A DNA stretch of 64,000 nt from Helianthus annuus (GCF_002127325.2 NC_035433.2:127335695-127399694); one strand, 5' to 3'; shown: positions 33,611 through 45,877, numbered from the stretch's first letter. The notes: a model not told the origin generated them from the letters alone. Program-made: numbers and translations.

Positions 33611-36195
33611 TGTCACACCCTCAAAACCACACGCGGAGTACTACCGCGAGGCATGTGACTGACCAGGATCCAGCCACCAATTATACTGAGCAATTTAATT
33701 AATAACAGAAGTAATATTCACCAACCACAGGGTTAGTAGATATCATAGTTAAAGTTCATAAATTTTTAGTTTGAATAATAGTTTAGGTAAGTAGCGGAAG
33801 CATAGGAAAAACAGTTCAAACAAAGTTCATAGTTTAAGTTTATAAAAGAACCCAACACACGGGTTAAGACGACCACTACACATCCCAAGGCTGCAAGCTC
33901 CTGAGTCACTGGGTACCTGCAAAGCATGCAGTAGGGCATCAACATAATGTTGGCGAGTTCACGAGTTTGTCCAGTTTTTAATTCCAAAAACTTGTTTCAA
34001 CAGTTAATTTACTCATTTATATTATGCCAAGGGGAGCTACCCCTTAAGTAAGCTACTAAACTGGTTTTACAATACCGAATACTATGCGACCGTACGTTTC
34101 CATAGAGTGCCCCGTTTGTCAATGTTCTATCATCATTGACGGTTTGCCAGAGTCTATTAGTTCACTCCCGATCCCATACACGGGAACGGTGTGAGGCTGG
34201 TAAGACCTAAATAGCTCTATCAACTAATAACCCGTTCGCCAGGCCCCGGCGACTAATCGGTATTAAGTAGTAGGGACTTGAGTGATAGAGTTGCGTTTAG
34301 TATTGCTTGTTGCATCCAATACAAATAGTAATTAACTAAAGGTCCCGCATAAGGGGAGAAAAGTAGGTTTGTATCCCTCACAGGGGGATAGCGTTGTTTT
34401 AAGTTCCGTTTCCCAACCACCGGGAACGCATGCTTTAAAGTTGTGAACTCACCTTAGGTTGCTCGGCAAATTAGTTTACTTGGCCAAGCACGCTGGTCAC
34501 CACGTCCTAACATGGTTACCAGTTTGGGTCAAGCTCGGATACAAACAAGTCACGTATATCTTACACGTTTCTAACACATAACATGCATAATATATAGTGT
34601 TATTGGGCCTATCCTATCATACTAACAGTTAATCAGCAGCATGTATCACAGAGTCCAAATTAAACAGTATGCACAGTCCACACACTTTTGGCCCAATAAC
34701 GGAGATAAGCGGCCCAGTCGGGACCAGGTCGTCTCGACTCGAGAACATGCGGTCTCGAGTCGCAACCAGGAGATCTCGAGTTATGGATGGCTGGTCTCGA
34801 GTCGCAACCTCTGCTCTCGAGTGATGTAGGCATGAGTCGCAACCTCAGGGGTCACGAGTTCAGTCTCGAGTCGAGATCATGAGATCTCGAGTCGAGACCT
34901 TGCTGGTTTCGAGTCTTTGAAGCTTGTCTCGTGTTGCTTATTCGGGGTCTCGAGTCGCAATCACTGTGGTCTAGAGTTGTCATTTAGATGGTCTCGAGTT
35001 GAGACCGGGGGTCTCGACTTGCACACCTGATGACCGAATCCTTCTAGAACCTATCCAACTTGTACTATCCAATAGAATTTCATATTCATGATATTGTGTA
35101 CTAACCAACCAGAATGCACAAACATGTTTTCTTGTCTAATTCCCAAATCAAACGGATCAAACACACAACTTTTCAAGTATTCATGTCATATTCAAACAGT
35201 TCATCATATGTTCATATCATATTCAACCCACATTCATCTAGTTCATCATTTGCAAGCATGTTCATTCAACCAACATAAACTCAATTCAACATATAACTCG
35301 GTCATCATCAGCGGCCTTATATCTAACTCATAAGCTCCGGTTCAATATTAGATCTATGTATATTTATGCACTTGTCATAAGAAAATTTTGCACATCATGT
35401 ATAAACAACAATTTTAACCAAATCAACACCAATGACAACTATTTACCAAAACAGATTTGTGTCCATCATTCATACAACAATCTACATCACCTAATCATTT
35501 TTATCCCATTACAACATACAAGTCATACATGGAAACATTTAAACTAAGCATGTAGATCATTCACAAACAAGGACCTATATCAAAAGTCTCCAACTATACC
35601 ACAAGGAGGCACTAACTGGTTCAAGAGTGTGGAGGTGTGTAGGGATTCACCGAGATCCGAGAGCTCCTTCCTTAGCCACCGGTTGCTCCGAGAAGAAAGG
35701 AGGAGGGTGTTTGGTTCAAAGTTTTCTAGAGAGAGAGATAGAGTGAGAGGGAGAGAGAGGAATCATCTTAGGGAATTGTGAGGTGATGATTGATGTCCCA
35801 AAAAGGATTGTCGGCTACAATGGTGGGGTTTTATACCCATTTCAAGTTGGTGCACCCTAGTGGGTTCTCGAATGGGCTAAGGAGTTGCGGCCCAACTTAT
35901 GTGGGTTACTCAAGATCGGGGGTCTCGAGTCGGGTCCTTGTGGTCTCGGTTCACACATATACACATATATAAATCTACATACACATAACTTAACACAAGG
36001 ATCACATAGCATATCAAGATCAAACACAAACTTTCATTTAATAATATATATATACACACGATGTTACTACAAGATAGTTGCTCGGGAAAACCTCGAGTGT
36101 CACATTATACCCAAGTTTTAAGAACTTTCGTCCCGAAAGTTAAGGCAACCATTGTCAAGCTAGTATGAGTGAGAATGTTTCAATGGGGTGTCACA
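33611..36195 (-). repeat. 3' LTR of Gypsy A
   Basis: 2585 bp, TGTGACACCCC...GGTGTGACA on the minus strand. The TATAAAA box lies at 35829-35835. Just upstream are GTCTCGAGTCGGGTC motifs (35911-35949). A larger cluster lies within the transcribed part at 34726-35022. Confidence 0.85.
34726..35022. repeat. TCTCGAGTCGAGAC-type motif cluster in the Gypsy A LTR
   Basis: At least a dozen copies of TCTCGAGT, often as GGTCTCGAGTCGCAACC or the palindrome TCTCGAGTCGAGA, at irregular spacing of about 20 bp. A second copy lies in the other LTR at about 60170-60462. Confidence 0.8.
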
Positions 36196-36206
36196 TCATC
36201 CCCCCG

Positions 36207-39200
36207 TTAGTTTGGAATTTCGTCCCGAAATTCTGTTGTAGCTTCAGTGCTGGGAGTTTCGTTAGGGAACAACCGGGGATATTTGCACTTCGTCTGGTCT
36301 TCCCGCTCCCAGGTAAACTCTGGGCCACGGCGTGAATTCCAACGAACTCGTACAATAGGTATCTGGCTACGTTTGAGGGTTTTGATTTCTCGATCCGTGA
36401 TCTCAATCGGTTCCTCAATGAAGTGTAGCTGTTTGTCAAAAGTGAGTTCCTTGAAAGGAATTATGAGTGTTTCATCTGACAGACACTTATTCAGATTAGA
36501 CACGTGGAAGACGTTGTGCACCGCACTCAGCTCTTCAGGTAGATTCAATCTGTAAGCAACCTTACCGATTTTCTCGGTAATTTCAAATGGTCCGACATAT
36601 CGCGAATTAAGCTTGCCCCGTTTACCAAAACGAACCACACCCTTCTAGGGTGAGACTTTAAGTAGAACCCGGTCTGGAATTCTAGCGGTTTCCTACGCTT
36701 ATTAGCGTAACTTTTCTGACGGTCACGAGCTGCCGCCATGCGTTGTCTGATCTGGGCAATCCTTTCCGTAGTCTCGACCACGAGTTCCGGGCCGGTAATT
36801 TGGCTTTTGCCCACTTCCGCCCAACATAGAGGTGATCGGCATTTGCTCCCGTACAATGCCTCAAAGAGTGCTGCCTGAATGCTAGTGTGGTAGTTGTTGT
36901 TGTAGGAAAACTCTACCAACGGTAAGTGTCGTTCCCACCCGTTTCCAAAATCAATAACACATGCTCTCAGCATGTCTTCAAGCGTTTGGATGGTACGTTC
37001 TGTTTGACCATCGGTCTGTGGGTGGTAAGCAGTGCTCATATCCAATCGTGAGCCAAAAGATCTATGCGTAGCTTGCCATAATTCGGATGTAAAGCGTGGG
37101 TCACGATCGGATATGATAGAGATTGGGACTCCGTGCCTAGCAACTATTTCCTTCAAGTAGATGGCAGCGAGCTTTGAATACTTATATGTTTCCTTGATCG
37201 CGAGGAAGTGTGCAGACTTGGTTAGGCGGTCCACGATGACCCAAATGGTATCGTTCCCGCTTTGAGATCTTGGTAAACCTGTGACGAAATCCATGGAAAT
37301 TTGCTCCCATTTCCATTTTGGCAGTTCCGGTTGTTGCAACAAGCCTGACGGCTTCTGGTATTCAACATTGACTCTAGCACAGATCAAGCACTTGCTAACG
37401 TAGGTGGCTATGCTGGCCTTCATACCGGGCCACCAATATGTAGTCTTGAGATTGTGGTACATCTTATCCGAACCAGGGTGTATCGAGTAACGAGATTTGT
37501 GTGCTTCGTCCATTACAAGCTCACGTAGATCTCCATGGAGTGGAACCCAAATGCGCCCTGTCACATAGTAAGCGTCGTCTTCCTTTTGTTCTAAGCGTTT
37601 CCTCGATCCTCGCAAGGACTCAGCCCTGATGTTCTCTAGTTTCAATGCTTCAACCTGAGCACCTCGTATCTGAGTAGGGAGGTTAGATTGGATGGTAAGT
37701 TGTAACGCTCGCACGCGCTTAGGTGTAGTGTCCTTTCGACTGAGGGCGTCTGCCACGGCATTGGCTTTGCCCGGATGGTACTTGATTGCGCATTCGTAAT
37801 CATTCAAGAGTTCGACCCATCGGCGTTGTCGCATGTTTAACTCCTTTTGCTTGAAGATATGCTCGAGACTCCTGTGATCGGTGTAAATGGTGCACCTGGT
37901 ACTATACAGGTAATGTCTCTATATCTTAAGAGCAAAAACTACTGCCCCCAACTGCAAGTCGTGCGTAGTGTAGTTCCTTTTGTGAATCTTAAGTTGTCGA
38001 GAAGCGTAAGCAATAACTTTCTCACATTGCATTAGCACGCAACCGAGCCCATGAATAGACGCATCGCAGTAAACCACAAAGTCGTTGGTACCTTCAGGTA
38101 ACGAGAGAATAGGAGCACTACAGAGGTTATCCTTTAGCTTCTGAAAGGCAGACTCCTGAGCATCATTCCATTTATAAGCGATACCCTTCTGGGTAAGAGT
38201 CGTGAGGGGTTGAGCGATCTTCGAAAATCCCTTGATGAATCTACGATAGTATCCTGCCAATCCCAAAAATTGGCGAACTTCGGTCGGAGTCTTAGGTGTG
38301 GGCCAATTCTTTATAGAGTCGATCTTAGCTGGATCGACGTGAATTCCGTCCTTATTGACCACGTGTCCAAGGAAGTGGAGTTCTCGAAGCCAGAAGTCGC
38401 ATTTCGAGAACTTGGCGTACAGTTGTTCATTGCGAAGGAGTTCGAGAATAAGACGCAGGTGTTGTTCATGCTCCTCTTGACTTTTCGAGTAGATCAGGAT
38501 GTCGTCGATAAACACAATTACGAACTTGTCGAGGTAAGGCTTGCACACTCGGTTCATAAGATCCATGAAAACCGCAGGCGCGTTAGTCATTCCAAAGGGC
38601 ATGACGAGGAACTCGTAATGACCATAATGAGTTCTGAACGCAGTTTTGGAGATGTCTTCATCACGAACTCTTAGCTGATGGTAACCCGATCACAGGTCAA
38701 TCTTAGAGTAGTAGCTCGATCCTTGCAACTGATCGAATAGGTCGTCGATGCGTGGGAGTGGGTAACGATTCTTGATGGTAACCTTGTTCAGCTCACGATA
38801 GTCGATGCACATTCGGAATGTGCCATCCTTCTTCTTGACAAAGAGCACTGGTGCTCCCCAGGGTGACGAACTAGGACGGATAAATCCTTTGTCCAACAGT
38901 TCTTGTAGTTGTGTAGAAAGTTCCCTCAGCTCTGCGGGAGCTAGTCGATAAGGCCCACGAGCTATAGGTGCCACTCCGGGAGTTAGCTCGATTTGAAATT
39001 CGACCTGACGATGAGGAGGGAGTCCAGGTAGTTCTTCAGGAAATACCTCGGGGTAGTCGCGTACCACTGGAAAATCTTCAATCCTCTTTTCCTTTTCCTG
39101 CGTGTCGGTGACAAGTGCTAAGATAGCGGTGTGCCCCTTTCGTAAACACTTCTGGGCTTTTAAGAATGAGATGATGCCTGTGACTTCTCCGCCTTTGTTA

Positions 39201-39349
39201 CCTTGAACGATGAGGGGTTTGCCAGAACAGCGGGGAATGCGAACCATTTTCTCTTGACAGTGGATTTCAGCGCGATGTTTGGATAACCAATCCATACCAA
39301 TGACGACGTCGAAGCTTCCAAGAACGATAGGGAAAAGATCAATGCTAAA
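36207..39349 (-). pseudogene. Gypsy A pol: protease end, RT, RNase H, integrase, chromodomain-like tail
   Basis: Read leftwards from the element D insertion, it opens with [15 protein letters not shown], the end of the protease. RT blocks are [27 protein letters not shown] and [12 protein letters not shown]. RNase H has [14 protein letters not shown] and ADALSRKD. Integrase has the HHCC zinc site (IHPGSDKMY...CLICARV) and D, D, E in [19 protein letters not shown] and [10 protein letters not shown]. The tail IPIVRVRWNSRRGPEFTWE is chromodomain-like. Defects are TGA at 38690-38692 (Arg codon), TAG near 37919 (Trp codon) and a frameshift near 36650. Confidence 0.9.
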
Positions 39350-39814
39350 TGTAGGATCGGTTTCGCGACCTGAATGAGTCGTTCGGAAGAGCTCTAATCC
39401 GTTTCAGAGGCGGAAACTAAGAAACGAACTTGAAAACAGCTAGAAAATCACTTTAATTCTCTTTTTCATTCAATAAACAACATTTACAATGAGAGGAAAT
39501 ACCGGCAGCACCTCGGTATCAAATTTTCGAATCGTTACTAATGACATCGTTTGAATGATATTTATACTAGTAGCTTATCCGTTTGAAACATGCTTCAAAC
39601 GGTCACTCATCACTCAAACGGAAGGTCTCAAACTGAAGGTCTCTCAAACGGTCACTCCTCAAACGGACGACATTCAAACGGCCAACTTAACTTTCAAACG
39701 GAAGCTTGTCTTCAAACGGCCAGCCTTCAATATTTTCATATTTTATCTCTAATCTGATCTGCAACGAATCCGAGACTCGACATAAGACGAAGACGACAGA
39801 TGACTGCACCAACA
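39350..39814 (-). repeat. 3' LTR of element D
   Basis: TGTAGGATCGG...CACCAACA on the plus strand. It has a minus-strand TATAAATA box at 39561-39566 and seven TCAAACGG motifs just upstream (39595-39720). Confidence 0.95.
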
Positions 39815-41705
39815 GACTCCCCCTCAGATGTTGACGAGTCTTAAGTGTCGAGTCTTCACAATCTTCAGTCTTAATCTGTCTCTAGGCTTCACTCTCAGTC
39901 TTTTCTTGCAGGTCTTCAGACTCCCCCTTGCGATATGCTGGCATTTCTTCAGATCATCAGCATCATCAGCTTTAGGATCGTTGTCTGGCTTTCCTACTAG
40001 CAACTTTTCATCCTATCCTGCAAAAACTCTACCTCAAAGTAAATTTCTCTCACATACATATTTCAAATGTAAACACTCGCACTATTCAGACTTTCTATCA
40101 AAACAATTACAGATCTTCCAACTAGATGAACCATTTTAGGGTTAGATTATGAAAACATTAAATTTCAAACAAACACTCCCCCTCAAATATTGCTCATCAT
40201 GTTTAGCACTCGGAATTTTGAAAATCTGCTTTTCAATATCAGTTGTCGAAAATCTTTTTGAATTTTTGAATAGAAGTAAATGCAGAAACGAAATATTTAC
40301 AGACAATATTTTTGTGAGTTCGTGCAAGGGGATCATATCAGATTTTGAGACATATCACAAACACCGTTAAGCTTGATTACATTTTAAGTTCTAAACAATT
40401 TACCTAGATTGTCAGTATGTTTGTCCTCTTAAATTTTCACACAGATTTCAACTGTTTCGAGATACGCAATTAGTGTCTTATATACTTAAATTTATCCGTG
40501 TGTCCCACTACTCGAATATACTCCCGTATCTAGATCCCAATATTCAGTCTTACAGGTGAGTATACCACAGCTGATATCTGTAAAGGGGTTATGTGCGAGG
40601 GCCGTGAGAGCTCAGGTCGATACTTCCGTATACGCAGAGAGATGACGGCTTCGACTTTTGGTGGGTCCCCTTTAGAGGATCTTTTGTTACAACAGCAGCG
40701 ACTATCGATTTTATTGTTTCATCAGCTTGCTGAGGGCGAGCTTATATTTCAAAGCTTTTTGCAGAAAGCATTATCCGGGGACTAGGTCAGTATTTCCATA
40801 CAGCAGAAGTCCCGGGATAATACCCCAGAATACGGGACCTTTCAAACAAGATTTCAGGGGTTACCTATATATCCAAGCAGTTTTGTTAACCCACAGAATA
40901 AGCAAGTTTGATTTTAGGTTTATATCTCGTTACAGTTTACTAAATGTGCGAAAACCTACTAACACATCCACAGTAAGATTGTTTATCACATTTTTGACTA
41001 TACATTTCTTTAGCGTGTCGTGATAGTCCACTGATGTACTATCATTTCCTCTTTTATGCAACAAAAACTCATTTTTCAGTTTTATCATGTTTTTGTCTTT
41101 TTCAAATTTTCTGATGTTTTTGGATTTTCTAAAATTTCTTACTCCCCCTAAAATTCAAATACATCTAATGAAAATTGAAAACAAACTATACAGAACATGA
41201 CAACTGATATCGAATCGCTTCAATTCTCCATCCGTCTGACTTAAACAACCAGAACTCCCCTTATCAACAAACTATTTTCCCATTTAGATTTCAAAACACT
41301 TAAGTTTGTTTTAATCAAAATGGTTTTTCCGGAAAATAAGTTGGATTGATTTTATCACTTGTAGATTTATCAATAACAAGTTCGGGTTTATGGTTCATCA
41401 TATTGTCTTACCAATTTTATGAATGATAGTTAACTCAAGTTCAATTTAATGACCTTGATTTAACCACTTGTAAGATCAACCTAGTTCAAATTCTGAACCA
41501 CTTATAACAATCACAAACATACAACTCAAACCTGTTTTTCAACCAATTACCATCTGTTGGTTGAATTCTCAAAGTGCCGATTCCTACTCCACGCTTACAA
41601 ATCTGGGAGTTCCGGCAAGTCCTGCAATACCTTAAACACAGATTAAGAAAGATGCCGATTCATGATCCACGATTACCAACTTGGGATCTCCGGCAAGTCA
41701 GGTTT
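39815..41705 (-). other. non-coding 3' part of element D with repeated PPT-like motifs
   Basis: On the minus strand the functional polypurine tract TGAGGGGGAGTC adjoins the LTR. Similar tracts (AAGGGGGAGTC, TGAGGGGGAGTG, TAGGGGGAGTAAG) recur near 39920, 40186 and 41150. No ORF with a recognisable domain exists in this 1.9 kb, although pol would normally be here. Confidence 0.7.
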
Positions 41706-43724
41706 TTATTCTTTGAAAAATATATCCACCCAAGCCTGACCTTCCTTGGGTGTAACAATTTCTTCTTCATCTTTACTTTTAACGGGCCTGTGAACTCCTC
41801 TTTTGGCAGCGTAAAATTCTTCAACACCTTTGGCCTTACCATTGACCATGTTGCCAAAAATACGTTTCACATTTCCGTTGAAAGTCTTTTCAACATCAAA
41901 TTTCTTCTTGTCAGAATAAAATTGATTTGAAATCTCGACTTTTCCAACTTTCTTCATAAAATTTTCAACACGCAACGGTGGAAAATTTTCATCATTCATA
42001 ATTGGAACTTTTCTTTCAACCTTCTTCACAACACATGGCTCCTCTGATTTTGTGGAATCAGATTCATTACCAGGACTGTAACCTGAACCTTTAACAACCC
42101 ATTTTTGATTTATTACATTTTCTTTTCTTTTCAAAACACTCTTTGAACATTCTCCTTTTTCAAAAATTGAATTTTCAAAGCCTGTGAATTTTCGGGTTGA
42201 AAGTTCAGTGTTATTGACAACTTTCTCTTTCAATTTACCAGAGACTTCCTGTTTTGGTCTGAATGTCTTCGGACAATCCTTAGCAACATGACCAACAACT
42301 TTACACTGAAAACAGGTTCTCTTTTCAATTTTCTTTGAAACATCATTTTTCTTCAATTCGTCTTGCTTCTTGGCAAGGAATTCCTGATTCGTCTGCTTTC
42401 TGAATGATTGTTCTTTCTCATCCTCTGACGTTTTCCCTGAAACAAACACAGTTTTTGGTTTATAAACTTTTTCATTTTTATAGTTTTTCGGTGGAACAAA
42501 ACCAAGACCTTTCTTCTTGAAATTACGATTATGGTTTGATTTCTTTTGGAAATTATAACCACAATGGTAACCCATTTTCTTGTTAATTCTTTGTTGAACT
42601 CTTGAAGTGTATTGTTTAGGTTTTCCGGAAAGATTTAAATCTTTTATTTCAGAAATATTAATTTCTGTTATTTTGAAAACCTTTTGAATCATTTCAAATC
42701 TGACACTTCTTATTGGAAAACTCTCGTCATAATATAATTTGTCAGAACCTTTTAAAGTATATGCCACTTTGACCGATTCATCATTCAAATTAGATTTCGA
42801 AAGTAAAAATTCTTTATCATAAACCCGTTTGTCCTTTTTTACTGTTGACTTTGACGTATCGGACTCAGACTTTGACTTGGATTTGTACTCCATATTTGAC
42901 TCTTCACTGTCATCTTTGTCTAACACCTGATCGACCACACTTTTTATCAACTTTGACTCATGATCAGTGTCGGATGACGTATACGTGACATCGATATTTT
43001 CTGGCAAGTTATCCGACGGTCCAGACTCCCATTGCAAATTAATTTCTTTATTGACTCTTTCAGAATTTGGATTTCGAGGTGAATATCCATTTTCGACCGG
43101 GGGCGGACATCTGTTATAGACCACACTTGATTTCTTACCAGAAGTCTTCACCTTTTCTTCATCTTCAGTCACAGCTTTCTCTTCTTCAGACATTTTCATT
43201 TCTTCAAACGTCTTCAAATTCTCCACTACGGGATAAATCCTGTCAACAACAAAAGAAGAACATGAGTAACTGTTTAACAACTTTTTAACTTTCTCAGTCT
43301 CTATCTTCTGTGTTGCCAGCTCCAATTCTAAATCAGCACATTTTTTGATATGAAAGTTAGCATCATCCAGCTGTCTAAGATATGCTACTTTCAAAGTATT
43401 CATCACCATTGCTTGTTCACCACTCGAATCAGTATATTTGTTGATTTCTCTGTTCATTGTGTCATACGATTCTTTCAACTTGTGAATATTGTGCAACAAC
43501 TCATTGTTTTGTTTGATTAACGAATCACAGTTCATGCACTTTTCAGAAACTTCAACTCGTTCTGCATCAATCTTCACTTCATATTCTGGAACTTCTTTGA
43601 CACTTCTGCTTGATTGTAAAAACTCAGCTCTTCTTCTTCTCTCAGCTTTCGCTTCGGTCTTCAATCTCTCTTCCTCTTCTTCCTCTTCTTTGTTCTTCCT
43701 TCGTCTTTCTTCAGCAGCTTCCAT
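41706..43724 (-). CDS. ORF2: coiled-coil protein with a zinc knuckle, 672 aa
   Basis: The start at 43724 lies in the gag frame, 15 nt after the gag stop. The first 40 residues are extremely charged (runs of Glu and Arg). Residues about 60-160 form a predicted coiled coil with a Cys pair (CMNC) and leucine heptads. A CPPPV motif is near residue 205, an acidic/Ser-rich stretch near 240-300, and one CCHC knuckle (CFQCKVVGHVAKDC) near 470. The rest is Lys-rich, with no enzyme motif. The E1 protein has the same order and shared motifs. It looks like a nucleic-acid-binding, gag-like structural protein. Its long intact frame is notable beside neighbours full of stops. An envelope role is unlikely because no signal peptide or membrane segment is seen. 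Confidence 0.8.
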   Translation of the reverse strand: MEAAEERRRKNKEEEEEEERLKTEAKAERRRRAEFLQSSRSVKEVPEYEVKIDAERVEVSEKCMNCDSLIKQNNELLHNIHKLKESYDTMNREINKYTDSSGEQAMVMNTLKVAYLRQLDDANFHIKKCADLELELATQKIETEKVKKLLNSYSCSSFVVDRIYPVVENLKTFEEMKMSEEEKAVTEDEEKVKTSGKKSSVVYNRCPPPVENGYSPRNPNSERVNKEINLQWESGPSDNLPENIDVTYTSSDTDHESKLIKSVVDQVLDKDDSEESNMEYKSKSKSESDTSKSTVKKDKRVYDKEFLLSKSNLNDESVKVAYTLKGSDKLYYDESFPIRSVRFEMIQKVFKITEINISEIKDLNLSGKPKQYTSRVQQRINKKMGYHCGYNFQKKSNHNRNFKKKGLGFVPPKNYKNEKVYKPKTVFVSGKTSEDEKEQSFRKQTNQEFLAKKQDELKKNDVSKKIEKRTCFQCKVVGHVAKDCPKTFRPKQEVSGKLKEKVVNNTELSTRKFTGFENSIFEKGECSKSVLKRKENVINQKWVVKGSGYSPGNESDSTKSEEPCVVKKVERKVPIMNDENFPPLRVENFMKKVGKVEISNQFYSDKKKFDVEKTFNGNVKRIFGNMVNGKAKGVEEFYAAKRGVHRPVKSKDEEEIVTPKEGQAWVDIFFKE

Positions 43725-43739
43725 GACTTTTCTGCACCT

Positions 43740-45362
43740 TTATGCACATTTCAAATCATAAGCATTAGCAAAGAAAGCATGAGAAGTGTTTTTGGACATC
43801 TCTTTGGCCATGAAATCTTGATCCGGACAAAAATCATCCCAAGTAAAACCTTCAGCCAACTTTTCGTCATCTTGTTCAACCAAACACACTTTGCTGTCTT
43901 TCGGAAGATACTTTTCCCAGATAAAATTATCATATTTTCCCTGACTAACAACACATGCCTTTCTATCAACCACATCTCTCCCATTAGCTGTTTGTGCCTG
44001 TTGCTGTGCTGGTGGTGTGATTTGATGATAGATAGACTTCTTGTGATAGTCATTGTTTCCAAAAGTATTCTGGGCTCCAGTAGCTTCACGGTTTTTGCAC
44101 TCCCTCTTGAAATGCCCCTTCTCCCTGCAACGAAAACACGTAACTTTAGATTTATCAAAACCTAAAGCTGAAACATTTGCATCACGAAAATCATCACGGC
44201 CTGTAATTTGTTTAAACATTTCAACACGTCTCATCACACTCGCCATACACCATTTGATATCCATCAAATCCATTTCCTCAGCATCGATTTGATCGTAATC
44301 CTCTTTCGTGAGCATTGGATTTCCGATCTTTCCTGCAACAAAGCAACTATAAGACTCTAAAATCATCCCTAACAAAGACATTTGATTTTTTGCAATTTCT
44401 TCAGTGTAGTCTTGATCATTTTCAAGACTTAACACAATGTTACACTGAAGTTTTCTACCATTCTTTGTTACAGAGATATTAGGATCGTATGATGAAAATC
44501 TTGTGCTGTTTGATCCTTGAGATGCCTTCTTCTCAGGAGAATCTTTAACACTGTAAGCAGTTTCGATCTTTGGATAATACTTTGTAGAATCAGTAGCACC
44601 ACTCTTATAGTACAAACTGATATCCTGTTCTCCATCATAGTTTTTCATTCTAGCGATCTTCCTCTGCTCCATCTCCTGAGCTTCCAGATGCTTGATAAAA
44701 TCTCCCAGTGTCATTTTTTTATAATCTGTTTTGTTTGACCGCAGCATCATCAGAAATGTTCCCCATGTTTCATATGGTAGCGCATCTGCAAGTTTTTCAA
44801 CCAATTCATCAGTATCTTTCTTAACACCAAGTTTCGTCATATTTCTCACCAAGTTACAATATCTATCAATTATTTGCTTGGTACTTTCATTTTTCAATCC
44901 CCTAAATAAATCAAATTCCTTTTTCATGAGAGACATCTTATTCCTAAGCATATCGTCACTTCCAGTAAACTTTGCTTCCAACTCTGTCCAAATCGAATGT
45001 GCAGTTCCATCATGTTGAAGCAGTATCAAAATATCTTCTTTTATCGCTTGCTGAAGCAGACTCACCATCAATTTCTCATCTCGATATTTCTTTTTATCTG
45101 CAGTACTCATCTCTCTAAGTGTTAACGGAGTACCATTCACAACATCGTTCTTTGTGGGCTTAACATACGGCTCTTCAGTGTGTTCCCATGCATCTAGATG
45201 ATAAGCCTCGACCCAATTTCCAAAACGTTCAGACCACATGTTATAGTCATCAATATCCATGAGTTTGGGTGGTTTCTGAGATGTTCTGGTTTCATTTTCA
45301 ATCATAGCACTTTGAGTCACTGACATTGGTGTTGCAAAAGCGTTATAAAACTCAGAATCCAT
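43740..45362 (-). CDS. gag: gag polyprotein of element D, 540 aa
   Basis: The ATG at 45362 (MDSEFYNAFATPMSV) is about 500 bp inside the primer site. Residues about 35-100 (DIDDYNMWSERFGNWV) and about 100-235 resemble the Copia gag-type domains (DUF4219 and UBN2 families). These form the capsid region that packages element RNA in cytoplasmic particles. A CCHC knuckle CFRCREKGHFKREC lies near residue 410. The frame is uninterrupted and ends in TAA. Five sense codons later the ORF2 ATG follows in the same frame. No protease motif is present. Confidence 0.85.
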   Translation of the reverse strand: MDSEFYNAFATPMSVTQSAMIENETRTSQKPPKLMDIDDYNMWSERFGNWVEAYHLDAWEHTEEPYVKPTKNDVVNGTPLTLREMSTADKKKYRDEKLMVSLLQQAIKEDILILLQHDGTAHSIWTELEAKFTGSDDMLRNKMSLMKKEFDLFRGLKNESTKQIIDRYCNLVRNMTKLGVKKDTDELVEKLADALPYETWGTFLMMLRSNKTDYKKMTLGDFIKHLEAQEMEQRKIARMKNYDGEQDISLYYKSGATDSTKYYPKIETAYSVKDSPEKKASQGSNSTRFSSYDPNISVTKNGRKLQCNIVLSLENDQDYTEEIAKNQMSLLGMILESYSCFVAGKIGNPMLTKEDYDQIDAEEMDLMDIKWCMASVMRRVEMFKQITGRDDFRDANVSALGFDKSKVTCFRCREKGHFKRECKNREATGAQNTFGNNDYHKKSIYHQITPPAQQQAQTANGRDVVDRKACVVSQGKYDNFIWEKYLPKDSKVCLVEQDDEKLAEGFTWDDFCPDQDFMAKEMSKNTSHAFFANAYDLKCA

Positions 45363-45379
45363 GATAAACAGAATACTTT

Positions 45380-45680
45380 CTCAAACGCACACAACTTCAA
45401 ACGGTCAGACAAATCTCAAACGACAGGATCTTATCTCAAGCGGTCAAGAAGTTTTCAAACGGTCTGATGTGATTTCAAACGACAGAATTACTTTTCAAAT
45501 GACAGAATGTCTTTCAAACGGACAGATCTGGTTTCAAACGATAGGTTCTAATTTCAAACGATTGGACAGCAGTTTTCAAACGATGGGAACCAAACTTCAA
45601 AGGGTCATGTAATTTTCAAACGATCAGCTCAAACGACTGGGCAGTTTCAAACGGACAGGCACTATTCTCGTTCAAACGGA
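45380..45680. repeat. TCAAACGG motif array in the element D leader
   Basis: About 16 copies of YTCAAACGR with one-base variants, spaced roughly 15-25 bp, fill the leader between gag and the primer site. The same motif occurs seven times per LTR. Confidence 0.85.
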
Positions 45681-45863
45681 CACCAGTTTTCAGTCAATTT
45701 TCACCATTTTTACTTTGAGTTTTAAACTGAAATTTTCAATTGTCAATTTCGAACATAGTGTGAAGATTTGAGCCGATTTTAACCGTAAAAAGTATCGATT
45801 TTGAATAGAAGATGTAGAAAAACAGATTTTCAAGCTGAATATGGCAAGAACTCCTCGTCCTGA

Positions 45864-45876
45864 GCTCTGATACCAA
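45864..45876 (-). promoter_or_regulatory. primer-binding site of element D
   Basis: Minus strand TTGGTATCAGAGC, one base from the LTR start at 45878. It matches initiator Met tRNA. Confidence 0.9.
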
Positions 45877-45877
45877 T

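Noticed and set aside
41706..43724. ORF2 of element D as an envelope-like gene
   Set aside because: No signal peptide or membrane segment is seen, and a CCHC knuckle and coiled coil point to nucleic-acid binding.
44517..45018. Plus-strand frames opposite element D gag
   Set aside because: Shadow frames of the gag gene, with no independent support.
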